Below are positions 17,489 through 30,096 of a stretch of DNA of 64,000 bases, in pieces (within the stretch, counting starts at the first letter, position 1; every line of letters begins with the position of its first letter). The notes below the pieces were generated by a model. That model was not told the DNA's origin and ran no database searches. It saw only the letters and a program-made list of their open reading frames with translations. The DNA is taken from the NCBI RefSeq assembly GCF_028771845.1, contig NZ_CP118270.1, positions 3,162,001-3,226,000 on the forward strand. The letters run 5' to 3'. Source of the stretch: Paenibacillus marchantiae (GTDB lineage: Bacteria; Bacillota; Bacilli; Paenibacillales; Paenibacillaceae). The position numbers were made by a program, and so were the translations under genes.

Positions 17489-18268
17489 ATGGCTACGAAT
17501 TTCGTCATTGAAGGTTTGAAAGCGACGATCGAAGGTAAGGAAATCCTGAAAGGCATCAACCTGGAAATGAAAGGTGGAGAAATCCACGCAATCATGGGTC
17601 CGAACGGAACAGGTAAATCAACACTGGCTTCTGCACTTATGGGGCACCCTAAATATGAAGTAACAGAAGGTACGATTACACTTGATGGTGAAGATGTACT
17701 GGATATGGCTGTAGACGAGCGCGCTCGTGCAGGTCTGTTCCTGGCTATGCAATACCCGAGTGAAATTGCTGGCGTAACGAATTCTGACTTCCTGCGTAGC
17801 GCAATCAACGCACGTCGTGGTGAAGGTAACGAGATCTCCCTGATCAAGTTCATTCGCCAAATGGAAGGTAAAATGAAAGAACTCGACATGAACCCTGAGT
17901 TTGCTCACCGTTACCTGAATGAAGGTTTCTCTGGTGGTGAGAAAAAACGGAACGAGATTCTGCAAATGATGTTGCTTGATCCAAAAATTGTAGTACTCGA
18001 TGAAATCGACTCCGGTCTGGATATCGATGCTCTGAAAATCGTAGCAAACGGTGTAAACGCAATGAAGAGCGAAGATCGCGGCTTCCTGATCATCACTCAC
18101 TACCAACGCCTGTTGAACTACATTACTCCTGACTACGTACACGTAATGATGCAAGGTCGTATCGTGAAGTCTGGCGGACCTGAACTGGCTCACCGTCTGG
18201 AAGCTGAAGGATATGACTGGGTTAAGGAAGAGCTGGGAATCACAGACGAAACTGTAGGTCAAGCGTAA
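17489..18268 (+). CDS. sufC: Fe-S cluster assembly ATPase SufC
   Basis: 259 residues. Walker A GPNGTGKST, signature FSGGEKKR and Walker B IVVLDEIDSGLD are all seen, with the SufC-specific CP-region NEISLIKFIRQ. It forms the SufBC2D scaffold complex. It is the first gene of sufC-D-S-U-B and starts at ATG 17489 behind GGAGGGAAAC. sufD starts 24 bases after its stop. Confidence 0.97.
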   Translation: MATNFVIEGLKATIEGKEILKGINLEMKGGEIHAIMGPNGTGKSTLASALMGHPKYEVTEGTITLDGEDVLDMAVDERARAGLFLAMQYPSEIAGVTNSDFLRSAINARRGEGNEISLIKFIRQMEGKMKELDMNPEFAHRYLNEGFSGGEKKRNEILQMMLLDPKIVVLDEIDSGLDIDALKIVANGVNAMKSEDRGFLIITHYQRLLNYITPDYVHVMMQGRIVKSGGPELAHRLEAEGYDWVKEELGITDETVGQA

Positions 18269-18292
18269 AGACAAAACGGAGGAGGATAATCA

Positions 18293-21235
<2,943 letters not shown>

Positions 21236-21255
21236 CGATAGGGAGGTAGAGCAAG

Positions 21256-22653
21256 ATGGCTAAAAAAGCACCAGAAATGGAAGAGTATAAATATGGTTTT
21301 CGTGATGAACACAAATCCATCTTTCAAACCGGTAAAGGTCTGACTGCAGAAGTCGTTACGGAGATTTCCAAAATCAAGAACGAACCGGAATGGATGTTGG
21401 AATTCCGTTTGAAATCCCTGAAACAATTTGAAAAAATGCCGATGCCTAAATGGGGCGGAGATCTTGACGGATTGGATTTCAACGAAATTCAGTATTATGT
21501 CCGTGCTTCTGACAAGCAAGGAAAAACATGGGAAGAGGTTCCTTCCGAAATCAAGGAAACTTTTGATAAACTGGGTATCCCTGAAGCGGAGCAAAAGTTC
21601 CTCGCAGGTGTATCGGCTCAGTATGAGTCCGAGGTTGTATACCACAACATGCAAAAAGAATTGGAAGACCAGGGCGTAATCTTCATGGATACGGATACTG
21701 CACTTAGAGAGCATCCGGAAATCCTGCGTGAATATTTCGCAACCGTTATTCCACCAGCAGATAACAAATTCGCTGCATTGAACAGTGCCGTCTGGTCCGG
21801 AGGAAGCTTCATCTACGTGCCTAAAGGCGTAAAATGTGAAGTGCCTCTGCAAGCCTATTTCCGGATTAACTCCGAAAATATGGGACAATTCGAGCGTACA
21901 CTCATCATTGCGGACGAAGACAGCTTCGTTCACTATGTAGAGGGCTGTACAGCTCCAATCTACAGCACGAACTCACTGCACAGTGCGGTTGTTGAGATCA
22001 TCTGTAAGAAGAATGCTCGTGTTCGTTATACAACGATTCAAAACTGGGCACCAAACATCTACAACCTGGTTACGAAACGTGCGGTTGCTGAAGAAAATGC
22101 AACGATGGAATGGGTCGATGGCAACATCGGTTCCAAACTGACGATGAAATATCCAGCAGTTGTACTGAAAGGCCGCGGAGCTAAAGGTTCGGTTCTGTCC
22201 ATCGCTGTAGCTGGTAAAAATCAGCATCAGGATGCAGGCGCGAAAATGATTCACTTGGCTCCAGATACAACATCAACGATTGTATCCAAGTCGATCAGTA
22301 AACATGGTGGTAAAGTAACCTACCGTGGTCTGGCTTCCTTTGGTCGCCAAGCGGAGGGCGCAAAATCCAATATCAAATGTGATACGCTCATTCTGGATAA
22401 TGAGTCCACATCCGATACGATTCCTTACAATGAAATCATGAATGATAACATCATGCTTGAGCATGAAGCTACGGTATCCAAAGTGTCCGAGGATCAACTC
22501 TTCTACCTGATGAGCCGTGGTTTGACCGATGCAGAAGCAACACAGATGATCATCATGGGCTTTATTGAACCGTTCACGAAGGAACTGCCGATGGAATATG
22601 CGGTAGAGATGAACAGATTGATCAAGTTTGAAATGGAAGGGTCAATTGGTTAA
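21256..22653 (+). CDS. sufB: Fe-S cluster assembly scaffold protein SufB
   Basis: 465 residues, the usual size for Suf[22 protein letters not shown] at the N-terminus and the core with [41 protein letters not shown] and the C-terminal [26 protein letters not shown] are standard. The invariant Cys of the C-terminal core is in [12 protein letters not shown]. It is the last gene of the operon and is followed by a strong terminator. Confidence 0.97.
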   Translation: MAKKAPEMEEYKYGFRDEHKSIFQTGKGLTAEVVTEISKIKNEPEWMLEFRLKSLKQFEKMPMPKWGGDLDGLDFNEIQYYVRASDKQGKTWEEVPSEIKETFDKLGIPEAEQKFLAGVSAQYESEVVYHNMQKELEDQGVIFMDTDTALREHPEILREYFATVIPPADNKFAALNSAVWSGGSFIYVPKGVKCEVPLQAYFRINSENMGQFERTLIIADEDSFVHYVEGCTAPIYSTNSLHSAVVEIICKKNARVRYTTIQNWAPNIYNLVTKRAVAEENATMEWVDGNIGSKLTMKYPAVVLKGRGAKGSVLSIAVAGKNQHQDAGAKMIHLAPDTTSTIVSKSISKHGGKVTYRGLASFGRQAEGAKSNIKCDTLILDNESTSDTIPYNEIMNDNIMLEHEATVSKVSEDQLFYLMSRGLTDAEATQMIIMGFIEPFTKELPMEYAVEMNRLIKFEMEGSIG

Positions 22654-22744
22654 TCCAACTGCCCTAACCCGTTTCGAAACGTCGATTCTGATTGTGGCAA
22701 AGTTGTGCTGAATCAGTTTCACGTGAACTAAATAGCATTTCAAG

Positions 22745-22779
22745 AAAGATCGAGGGAGTTTATCCCTCGATCTTTTTTT
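22745..22779 (+). terminator. Terminator of the suf operon
   Basis: AAAGATCGAGGGA (22745-22757) pairs with TCCCTCGATC (22763-22772), followed by seven T. Confidence 0.9.
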
Positions 22780-22897
22780 ATTGCAGTAGAAACGAACTGG
22801 GATGCTCTATCCTGGGTTTATTTGTAATAAAATAAGATCAATAGCACAAGCCATTTACTAGATTTAAGCATCTAATGATAGAAAAGGATGTGAATAC

Positions 22898-23617
22898 ATG
22901 AGCATAAATCCGTTTAAGGGATATCGGATTACGAGTTCATTTGGCTATCGAATTCATCCTATTTCTGGCGGTCAGACATTTCATCGTGGAATCGATCTCG
23001 TCACAGAGCCATGGAATGGGCCCATACATGCATTTATGGACGGGACTGTACGTTTTGCTGCGGAAGGTGCTACAGGCTCAGGATTCGGCGGTTACGGGCT
23101 TACGGTTGCAGTACAGGATCATAGGGGCTACTTGCATTGTTATGCTCACCTTTCTAGAATTGCAGTGAAAGTTGGACAGCAAGTGAAACAAGGACAGCTT
23201 CTTGGCAACCAGGGGAGCACGGGTGAAAGCACGGGTCCGCATATGCATTATGAGGTACGCAAAACGAGCTCCCCTTCGTATGGATACACGGCTAGTGAAA
23301 ATGGTGTTGTTGATCCAGGGATATATTTGCAATCTGAATATAGTTCGACGGTTGAAGGACAGGAGGGGACCCCAATGACGACGGAGGAAAGGGCACGATT
23401 AACAGCGATGGAGAAGATGCTGGAATCCCAGTCAGCCTGGATTCAGCAGCAGAAGAGCATTTCCAGTATGGCTTGTCCGTCTTGGGCTGAGGAAGCTCAT
23501 CATTACTACCAACCATATATAATGAACGAAACAGGCAGTTATGACTTTTGGAGATTACTTGTCATCATGTATCGTAAGGAGAAGGGAATCAAGGTCTCTT
23601 CCAGTTCCTCAAGTTAA
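22898..23617 (+). CDS. M23 family metallopeptidase with a C-terminal wall-binding-like motif
   Basis: 239 residues with no signal peptide. The M23 (lysostaphin-type) domain fills residues about 5-145: SFGYRIHPISGG, FHRGIDL (zinc His and Asp), LHCYAHL and the zinc pair in GPHMHYEV. After a linker with TTEERARLTAMEKMLES, the C-terminus (about 190-235) reads WAEEAHHYYQPYIMNETG then FWRLLVIMYRKEKGI, resembling the short WA-x-A...LYR motif that ends many phage and Bacillus amidases. It should cut peptidoglycan cross-bridges or stem peptides. Without a signal peptide it may need cell lysis or a holin, or act from the mother cell. It ends in a Ser-rich tail. Confidence 0.8.
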   Translation: MSINPFKGYRITSSFGYRIHPISGGQTFHRGIDLVTEPWNGPIHAFMDGTVRFAAEGATGSGFGGYGLTVAVQDHRGYLHCYAHLSRIAVKVGQQVKQGQLLGNQGSTGESTGPHMHYEVRKTSSPSYGYTASENGVVDPGIYLQSEYSSTVEGQEGTPMTTEERARLTAMEKMLESQSAWIQQQKSISSMACPSWAEEAHHYYQPYIMNETGSYDFWRLLVIMYRKEKGIKVSSSSSS

Positions 23618-23759
23618 CGAACAGATCAGGAGTATACGTGAAGATTGATTTAGGCAAAAGCAGGCAGACAACCATTTATTGAATGTTTCCAGTTCGCCCG
23701 GTTCATCCCAACGCAAACGTCATATGTTAGGGTATACCTGATGAAGAGGAGGCAATCAC

Positions 23760-23891
23760 ATGAGCGAAGTAGGATATGGCTGTGGGGGCAACGTAGGCGG
23801 CGTAGGCGGATACAATATGTTCACAAACACGGGTGCGATCTTGGTACTGTTCATCCTGTTGGTTATCATCACTAAAGCATTCTTTATTTAA
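23760..23891 (+). CDS. YjcZ-family small sporulation protein
   Basis: A 43-residue protein. MSEVGYGCGGNVGGVGGY is a Gly-rich hydrophilic start, followed by a single hydrophobic segment (AILVLFILLVIITKAFFI) to the C-terminus. This Gly-rich-plus-helix layout is that of the YjcZ family of small spore proteins. Start ATG 23760 follows AGAGGAGG at good spacing. A CATATGTTA (23722-23730) upstream looks like a mother-cell sigma -10 element but no matching -35 was found. Confidence 0.75.
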   Translation: MSEVGYGCGGNVGGVGGYNMFTNTGAILVLFILLVIITKAFFI

Positions 23892-23916
23892 TATGATATG
23901 AACAAATCGGTATACA

Positions 23917-23947
23917 AAAAGGGAAGCCTTAACGGCTCCCCTTTTTT
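23917..23947 (+). terminator. Terminator after the yjcZ-like gene
   Basis: AAAAAGGGAAGCC and GGCTCCCCTTTTTT form a stem with a five-base loop and a run of T. The downstream gene at 24031 is convergent and may share it. Confidence 0.75.
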
Positions 23948-24030
23948 GCGTCAAATAATATAAGCGTGTAAGAAATTCTCTTGAGCTTGGGTTACTCTAA
24001 CTGCTGCTGCGCATACCTAAATGCTAATGG

Positions 24031-25080
24031 TTACTGGATATAAATTTCAACGATAGCTACATCTCTTTCCTTCGCTAAATCAATGAAGGCTGTAGAGGTC
24101 TGAACGAGTGGGCGGAAGTAATCCGCAGGGTTATTCAAGACAATCAGACCGGTTTCGCCGGTCGTGAGCAGAACCCTTTTGCCAATAAAATTGGGTAGCA
24201 TGTGTTTGATGAGTTCCTGCGTAACTTCAGCATTCAACTGGCCGAAGCTGAGGCTGTACAGTTCGCATAGCACGGAGATTAATTCCTGCTTGGTCTGATA
24301 CACCCGATTAGTCGTCATCGCGCTGTACACATCGGCTACAGCCGTTATACGGGCAAATGGATGAATCTCGTCACCTTTCAGTCCGTAAGGGTAGCCACTT
24401 CCATCCTCGCGCTCATGATGCTGGAGGGCAACGGTTGCAAGGATCTCGTCCTGAGTGGACTCTTTGACAATCTCATAACCATATAACGTATGTTTCTTCA
24501 TTTCTTCGAATTCTTCCGGCGTTAACTTGCCCGGCTTATGTAAAATTTCAGAAGGAATCTTGGACTTGCCAATATCGTGAAGATATCCTGCTTTGGCCAC
24601 GGTTAGACACTCCTCAGGATTGTAGCCCATCCAGCCGGCGATATAAAAAGCGAGCATTCCGACTTGTAAGGAATGGTTGTAGGTATAGTCGTTATCCCCG
24701 TCAAGCATCAGCAGCAAGGAGACAACGTCCTTTTGTTTTTCAAGCTGTCCCGTTAGGGTTATCAGTATTTCATCGACCTGAGTCTCATCAATAAAACCCT
24801 TCTCCATCGCTTGTCCAAACAGAGATTCTGTACCTTTGATCGTATCGTTAAACAGGTTAGTTAACAGACGGGTTTGATCGGAAGGTAAGGTTTGTGCATC
24901 AGAGTGGAGGTCAGATGTTGTATGCTCTACATCTGCGTAATCGATTCCGTGCTGCAGCAGCTTGGCAATATCATCGTCGCTGAGTGTGGAACCTTTCATC
25001 AGCATGTGGAGACCCGAACTGTTGTACACATCATTTTTTAACAGGTCGCCAGTTTTAAGATCAGTAACATGCACTCTCAC
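24031..25080 (-). CDS. HD-GYP domain phosphodiesterase (c-di-GMP type)
   Basis: About 349 residues. An N-terminal region (about 1-110, DLKTGDLLKNDVYNSSGLHML) is followed by the HD-GYP domain: YNHSLQVGMLAFYIAG, HDIGKSKIP, then LQHHEREDGSGYPYGLKGDEIH, with the HHE and GYP motifs intact. It should cleave cyclic di-GMP. The start chosen is GTG 25080, 7 bases after AAAAGGTGG; the in-frame stretch upstream is hydrophobic but has no ribosome site near its ATG. A similar gene lies at 27572 on the other strand. Confidence 0.85.
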   Translation of the reverse strand: MRVHVTDLKTGDLLKNDVYNSSGLHMLMKGSTLSDDDIAKLLQHGIDYADVEHTTSDLHSDAQTLPSDQTRLLTNLFNDTIKGTESLFGQAMEKGFIDETQVDEILITLTGQLEKQKDVVSLLLMLDGDNDYTYNHSLQVGMLAFYIAGWMGYNPEECLTVAKAGYLHDIGKSKIPSEILHKPGKLTPEEFEEMKKHTLYGYEIVKESTQDEILATVALQHHEREDGSGYPYGLKGDEIHPFARITAVADVYSAMTTNRVYQTKQELISVLCELYSLSFGQLNAEVTQELIKHMLPNFIGKRVLLTTGETGLIVLNNPADYFRPLVQTSTAFIDLAKERDVAIVEIYIQ

Positions 25081-25204
25081 GTATAAACCACCTTTTCCTC
25101 GACTAATATCGACATATATGATTATAATAACAAGAAAAAAATGGGTTGACAACGACTTATTTACTAATTTCATCACCCGTCGAACAGGTCGAATGACTAG
25201 TTAT

Positions 25205-25951
25205 TTAATTGTCTGTAGGGTTCCAGGGTCCTAGTTGATGACCTTTCCACTCGGAACCATCTTCCCATATTTCTTTTTTCCAGATGGGTACATTCTGTTT
25301 GAGTCTTTCAATCGCGTAACGGCTTGCGTCATAACAGTCACTGCGATGAGGGGAGGAAACGGCAATAACGACGCTGATCTCTGCTACGTCTACCTTCCCA
25401 ATCCGATGGCTAATCGCACATTTTACGCCTGGCCAGCGTTCATTGATTTCACTACCGATAGCTGCCATCTGAGAAAGTGCCATAGGTACATAGGCCTCAT
25501 ATTCAAGATGAACCGTTCGTTGTTGTCCGGTCATTTCACGGGTGGTGCCAACAAAGGTAAGGGCAGCTCCATGGTTTGCCGTAATGACGAGCTCCGTTGT
25601 AGCTTCGACGGACAGCGGGGACTGGGTGATCAGGAATAATCCGTCATCCGTACGATGCTCAGGATGGGTAGAACGATGTCCGTCACCATTCAAATGGGAA
25701 CCATCTCCTCCCGATACAGGGGGAATTAAGGCGAGTTCATCCTGGGCCTTGATTATAATATCGGCAGAAGCATACTGCTGATTTACTGCTAGAAAAGAAA
25801 CACGTATTTGAGCAGCCGCTTCAGGGTAAGCAAGGCCCAGTTTTTCTTTTAATTGCATAGGAGTTGGATCCGTTCCGGGATAATCATATTCAAGCAGGGA
25901 TGTGCCCAGACGTTCAGCGATTCCTGCAAATAGTTGAATTGTTAATTTCAT
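25205..25951 (-). CDS. Fused molybdopterin synthase, MoaD-MoaE
   Basis: A 248-residue fusion. Residues 1-85 are MoaD: MKLTIQLFAGIAERLG to LALIPPVSGGDG, where SGG is the usual end of free MoaD. Residues about 107-248 are MoaE: TFVGTTREMTGQQRTVHLEYEAY, then SHRIGKVDVAEISVVIAVSSPHRSDCYDA and WKKEIWEDGSEW. In the working enzyme MoaD needs a free C-terminal Gly-Gly to carry the thiocarboxylate, so the chain must be cleaved. The mycobacterial MoaX fusion is processed in this way. It is divergent from the next gene. No moaA or moeB is in the window. Confidence 0.9.
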   Translation of the reverse strand: MKLTIQLFAGIAERLGTSLLEYDYPGTDPTPMQLKEKLGLAYPEAAAQIRVSFLAVNQQYASADIIIKAQDELALIPPVSGGDGSHLNGDGHRSTHPEHRTDDGLFLITQSPLSVEATTELVITANHGAALTFVGTTREMTGQQRTVHLEYEAYVPMALSQMAAIGSEINERWPGVKCAISHRIGKVDVAEISVVIAVSSPHRSDCYDASRYAIERLKQNVPIWKKEIWEDGSEWKGHQLGPWNPTDN

Positions 25952-26071
25952 GGAAATTACTCACCTCTTTTTAATCTCTAAACCCTATAAATATATCATA
26001 ACGACGCGGAAAATGTTATGCTTATCCATTAGAGGAATGTACGTTATCGACGATATGAGGGAGGCGGTGTG

Positions 26072-27502
26072 ATGAGCACCAAGAAGGCGCAAACATTAAC
26101 GATTCTACACACCAATGACATTCATAGTCATTTTGGCTCCATGAGCTCCATCGCCGCCATGATCGGATACGAGAAGGAACAGGCTGGAGAATTTCTGGTA
26201 GTGGATATCGGAGATCATATGGACCGGATGGCAGTTGAGACGGAGGGTACCCTGGGGGCAGCCAACGTGGATGTCATTAACCTGACTGGTTATGATGCGG
26301 TAACGATCGGGAACAACGAAGGACTAACATTTACATCAGAGCAACTGGCGCAGTCTTACTCTGGACTTCTGTGTCCTGTTGTATGTGGAAATGTTGTGGA
26401 CCAGGCTACAGGCCTGCCACCAGTCTGGATGAAATCCTCTCTCATTTTGGAGAAGGGGCCTTTTCGCATCGGTTTGCTTGGTGCTACAGCACCCTTTACC
26501 GCTTTTTATGAATTGTTGGGTTGGGATGTATTGGACCCGGTAGAGACGCTGCGTGAGCAAGTTGAAGCTTTGCGTCCTCAGGTGGATGTAGTCGTTATTT
26601 TGTCTCATCTGGGGCTTTCCACAGATCGCAGATTGGCCGAACAGATCCAGGGCATCGATGTCATTCTGGGCGGACATACACATCATGTACTGGAAGCACC
26701 ATTAATCATTGGTCAGACGGTGCTTGGAGCGGCAGGGAAGTTTGGCCAGTGGCTCGGTAAGGTGGTACTGGAGCGGGAATATGAAGCGAATGAACTTACA
26801 CTGGTGAGCAGCGGCTGTGTTCCGGTCCAGAACATGTTGCTCGAAGAAAGCGTATCGCTGGCTATAGATACACACCGGACGGAAGCTGAGCGTGCGCTGG
26901 GCCAAACAGCCGTTATTACGGACAGGACGCTGACCATTGATTACGATCATGAGTCACCGTTTGCGTCATTGCTTGCCCAGGCAGTTCGGCAGTTCACTGG
27001 AGCGCAGTTGTCTCTTGTTAACGCCGGGCAGCTCCTTGGAAATCTTCCGCAGGGGAGTATCACGAAGGGAATGTTACATTCCCTATGTCCATCTCCCATT
27101 AATGCCTGTACAATATGCTTGAATGGAATTCAGATTCGGGAGGCTCTGGAGCAGTCCCTGTTGTCAGAGTTTTCACGTAAACCGATTATCGGGTTTGGAT
27201 TTCGTGGGGATATTTTAGGAACATTGTGCATGGATGGTATGGATGTGGAGTATGACCCCCATTCGCCTCCATATGAGAAAATCCGTGCCATATATATTGA
27301 GGGCGAGCCGGTTCATGATGAACATGAATATGTGGTAGGAACACTCGACATGTTTACCTTTAACGTGGGATATCCGTCCCTTGCTCTTGGAACGGATATA
27401 TCGTATCGACTTCCTGAATTCATACGTGACCTGCTCGAAACGGAATTAAAAAGGCCTGGGGCGCTGGATGACAGCCTGCGATCCCGTTGGCATAAAATCT
27501 AA
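26072..27502 (+). CDS. yunD: Metallophosphatase / 5'-nucleotidase (YunD-like)
   Basis: 476 residues. The N-terminal metallophosphatase motifs are ILHTNDIHSHFG, VVDIGDHMD and GNNEG, with the later SHLGLSTD and GGHTHHV. The C-terminal half is the 5'-nucleotidase binding domain (LVNAGQLLGNLPQGSITKGML). There is no signal peptide, so it appears cytoplasmic, unlike the secreted UshA type. B. subtilis YunD has the same form. The start is ATG 26072, 6 bases after GGGAGGCGG; the annotated GTG one codon earlier is equally in frame. Confidence 0.85.
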   Translation: MSTKKAQTLTILHTNDIHSHFGSMSSIAAMIGYEKEQAGEFLVVDIGDHMDRMAVETEGTLGAANVDVINLTGYDAVTIGNNEGLTFTSEQLAQSYSGLLCPVVCGNVVDQATGLPPVWMKSSLILEKGPFRIGLLGATAPFTAFYELLGWDVLDPVETLREQVEALRPQVDVVVILSHLGLSTDRRLAEQIQGIDVILGGHTHHVLEAPLIIGQTVLGAAGKFGQWLGKVVLEREYEANELTLVSSGCVPVQNMLLEESVSLAIDTHRTEAERALGQTAVITDRTLTIDYDHESPFASLLAQAVRQFTGAQLSLVNAGQLLGNLPQGSITKGMLHSLCPSPINACTICLNGIQIREALEQSLLSEFSRKPIIGFGFRGDILGTLCMDGMDVEYDPHSPPYEKIRAIYIEGEPVHDEHEYVVGTLDMFTFNVGYPSLALGTDISYRLPEFIRDLLETELKRPGALDDSLRSRWHKI

Positions 27503-27571
27503 CAAGTACTTGCCTTCTGCTGAAGCGGCGGCTAGTGGAAATTACATCTACGGAGCGGGAGAGGATAGGCT

Positions 27572-28690
27572 GTGCGTTTAGTACATATAAACCTATTGCA
27601 GCCTGGCATGAAGCTGGGGAAACGAATTTATAGTGAAGAGGGTTTGGTTCTGCTCAGTGAGGGAGTGGAGCTGACCAGTCGGTTGATTGGACGTCTGAAG
27701 GACCTGGGGATTGGATATGTGTATATTTCGGATGCAGCAACAGAGGATATCATCATTCCGGATATGCTGCAGGAAGAGACCAGGCGCAGAGCGTTAGTTG
27801 AGATCAAACAGCAGTTTCAGAGTATGTCGGGTCTCAAAACCAAAAGCCGAATCCCACACTTCGGAAAAGCACTTAGCGGGTTAATGAATACGATTCTGGA
27901 GGACATCGGCAGTCAGAAGGAAGCAATGATTATGCTGATGGATATGAACGCCAGTGATTTTAACCTGTATAATCATTCTCTTAATGTATGTGTGTATACG
28001 CTGGTTCTTGGTGTGGCATCGGGTTATACCCGCCAGCAATTAATGGAGATTGGTCTGGGTGCCTTGTTACATGATATTGGAAAAACACAGATTGCTCCAG
28101 AAATTCTGCACAAGCCTGCCAAATTGAGCGATGAGGAATTCAAAATCATACAGCAGCATACTACATATGGACATCGTATTCTCAAAGACGAACCGGGTAT
28201 ACCGCTCCTTGCTGCCCATTGCGCATTACAACACCATGAACGGATTGATGGCAGCGGCTATCCTTTTGGTTTGAAAGACAAAGAGATTCATGAGTACGCC
28301 AAATGGCTAGCTCTTGCCGATTCGTATGATGCGATGACAACCAATCGGGTATATAAACAAGCTTTGCTGCCACATCAAGCTGTGGAAGTATTGTACACGG
28401 GTTCAGGAACTTTATATGAACAGCGAATGCTGGAGAAGTTCCGTGACTGCGTAGCCATTTATCCCTTAGGTATCTCCGTCACGCTGAGTACAGGGGAGGT
28501 CGGGGTTGTTGCAGACATCCATACGCGCATTCCGCAACGACCACGTATTCGTGTTCTCAAGGATGCAGACGGACAGACATTAAGTGCACCCTACGAGATC
28601 GATTTGTCTACAGCGTTGTCTGTTATGATTACAGGTGTTGAGGGTGTGGAAGACGCTACGCCAGCTTCAGCGCGTGGCGAATTATTTTGA
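27572..28690 (+). CDS. HD-GYP domain phosphodiesterase, second copy
   Basis: 372 residues. The N-terminal domain (about 1-60) has QPGMKLGKRIYSEEGLVLLSEGVEL, and the HD-GYP domain has YNHSLNVCVYTL, HDIGKTQIAPEILHKPAKLS, HHERIDGSGYPFGLKDKEIHEYAKWLALADSYDAMTTNR. All catalytic positions are kept. Its domain order and several stretches match the gene at 24031, so the two are probably paralogues. Start GTG 27572 follows GGAGAGG. A large hairpin terminator follows it. Confidence 0.87.
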   Translation: MRLVHINLLQPGMKLGKRIYSEEGLVLLSEGVELTSRLIGRLKDLGIGYVYISDAATEDIIIPDMLQEETRRRALVEIKQQFQSMSGLKTKSRIPHFGKALSGLMNTILEDIGSQKEAMIMLMDMNASDFNLYNHSLNVCVYTLVLGVASGYTRQQLMEIGLGALLHDIGKTQIAPEILHKPAKLSDEEFKIIQQHTTYGHRILKDEPGIPLLAAHCALQHHERIDGSGYPFGLKDKEIHEYAKWLALADSYDAMTTNRVYKQALLPHQAVEVLYTGSGTLYEQRMLEKFRDCVAIYPLGISVTLSTGEVGVVADIHTRIPQRPRIRVLKDADGQTLSAPYEIDLSTALSVMITGVEGVEDATPASARGELF

Positions 28691-28718
28691 TATCCTGACG
28701 TCAAATGGAGAATGGGTC

Positions 28719-28776
28719 AACGCTCATTTCGTAATATCCGGGCCAGCAAGGCCTTGATATTACGCGGGCGTTTTTT
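28719..28776 (+). terminator. Terminator after the second HD-GYP gene
   Basis: CGTAATATC and GATATTACG form a perfect 9-bp stem, extended outward by AACGCTC and GGGCGTT, then a T-run. Confidence 0.8.
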
Positions 28777-28913
28777 GTCATGTAATGGACAGAGCATGCT
28801 CATGCCAGAGCACAGGAAATTGTGCTATGATTAAAGATAACTCCAAAAGTTGCAGACGGGGTATGTTGTAAATAAAACTTTTTAGGTTAATAAAAGGAAT
28901 AAGGTGAAGAACA

Positions 28914-30050
28914 ATGACCATGCTAAACTCAGGATCGGTAGAACCGATGCCTTTATCGCCGACTAATGATCCTTGGGATCCGATCGGCTCTTTGCGTACA
29001 TATGGACGCCATGTGCTGACCAGTGTAGAAATGACCGTGACTCATCTGTGCAATATGCGCTGCGAGCATTGTGCGGTAGGAGATATGTTAACGATGCGCG
29101 AAGCACCTGCGCTTCCGCTGCCTTTGATGCTTAAAAGGCTGGATGAGGTTGAGCACCTTCAGACGATCAGTCTGACGGGTGGTGAGCCGAGCTTCAGCCA
29201 GAAGACCGTGGATGAGATGATCATTCCGCTCCTCAAATATGCCAAGGAACGGGGCATTCGTACCCAGATTAACTCCAATCTGACGCTGGATTACCGTCGG
29301 TACGAGCAGCTTCTGCCTTATCTGGACGTTATGCATATCTCATTCAATTATCTGAATGCCGATGACTTTCACCAAGTTGGGTTTGCCAACAGTGGTAGAC
29401 CTGTAAAACGGGAAGTCGCGGTGAAGATGTATGAGAAAATGATTGAAAATTCCCAAAAACTCAGTGAAGCGGGCATGTTTATCTCTGCGGAGTCCATGAT
29501 TAACTTCCGTACTCATGACAAGCTTGAGGGCATTCATCAATTGATCCGTGAGATGGGCTGTGTCCGTCATGAAGTGCATCCGATGTATAATTCGAATTTT
29601 GCTTCTTCGCTGCCGGTGCTTTCCCTTGATCATATGAGAGCAGCAATTCATCGTTTGTTAGATGTGCGTGACAAGGATATGTGGATGCTGTTTGGTACAC
29701 TTCCGTTCTTCGCATGCAGTGCAGCAGAGCAGGATCGCGAACTGATCAACCGCCTGTATAGCGAGCCTAAAGTGACGGTTCGTAATGATCCCGATGGTCG
29801 TAACCGCGTTAACGTGAACATGTTCACTGGGAACGTGTATGTTACCGATTTTGCCGACATCCCGGCGTTTGGCAACATTCGTGACCGGAAGCTGGATGAC
29901 GTATTCCATGAGTGGTCGGCGGAACATCCTTTGAATCAGACAGTGAACTGTCATTGTGATGCTGCTTCTTGCTGCGGTCCGAATCTGCTGGTGGCAGATA
30001 TGTATTATAAAGGTGTGGATTTCAAATCGAGAAAAGCAATTACACGTTGA
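28914..30050 (+). CDS. yfkAB: Radical SAM / CxCxxxxC motif protein YfkAB
   Basis: 378 residues. The radical SAM cluster motif is CNMRCEHC (CxxxCxxC, about residues 45-52), followed by LTGGEPSFS and a TIM-barrel core. At the C-terminus CHCDAASC matches the CxCxxxxC motif that defines the YfkAB family, probably for an extra cluster. The substrate is unknown. It is monocistronic, and the start ATG 28914 follows AAGGTGA. Confidence 0.9.
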   Translation: MTMLNSGSVEPMPLSPTNDPWDPIGSLRTYGRHVLTSVEMTVTHLCNMRCEHCAVGDMLTMREAPALPLPLMLKRLDEVEHLQTISLTGGEPSFSQKTVDEMIIPLLKYAKERGIRTQINSNLTLDYRRYEQLLPYLDVMHISFNYLNADDFHQVGFANSGRPVKREVAVKMYEKMIENSQKLSEAGMFISAESMINFRTHDKLEGIHQLIREMGCVRHEVHPMYNSNFASSLPVLSLDHMRAAIHRLLDVRDKDMWMLFGTLPFFACSAAEQDRELINRLYSEPKVTVRNDPDGRNRVNVNMFTGNVYVTDFADIPAFGNIRDRKLDDVFHEWSAEHPLNQTVNCHCDAASCCGPNLLVADMYYKGVDFKSRKAITR

Positions 30051-30096
30051 TATTCCAGGTGTATTCCTGAAATAGAGAGAAAAGGGGAGTTTCGAC

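Noticed and set aside
17618..18274. Minus-strand frame across sufC
   Set aside because: Antisense to sufC with no start site or family features.
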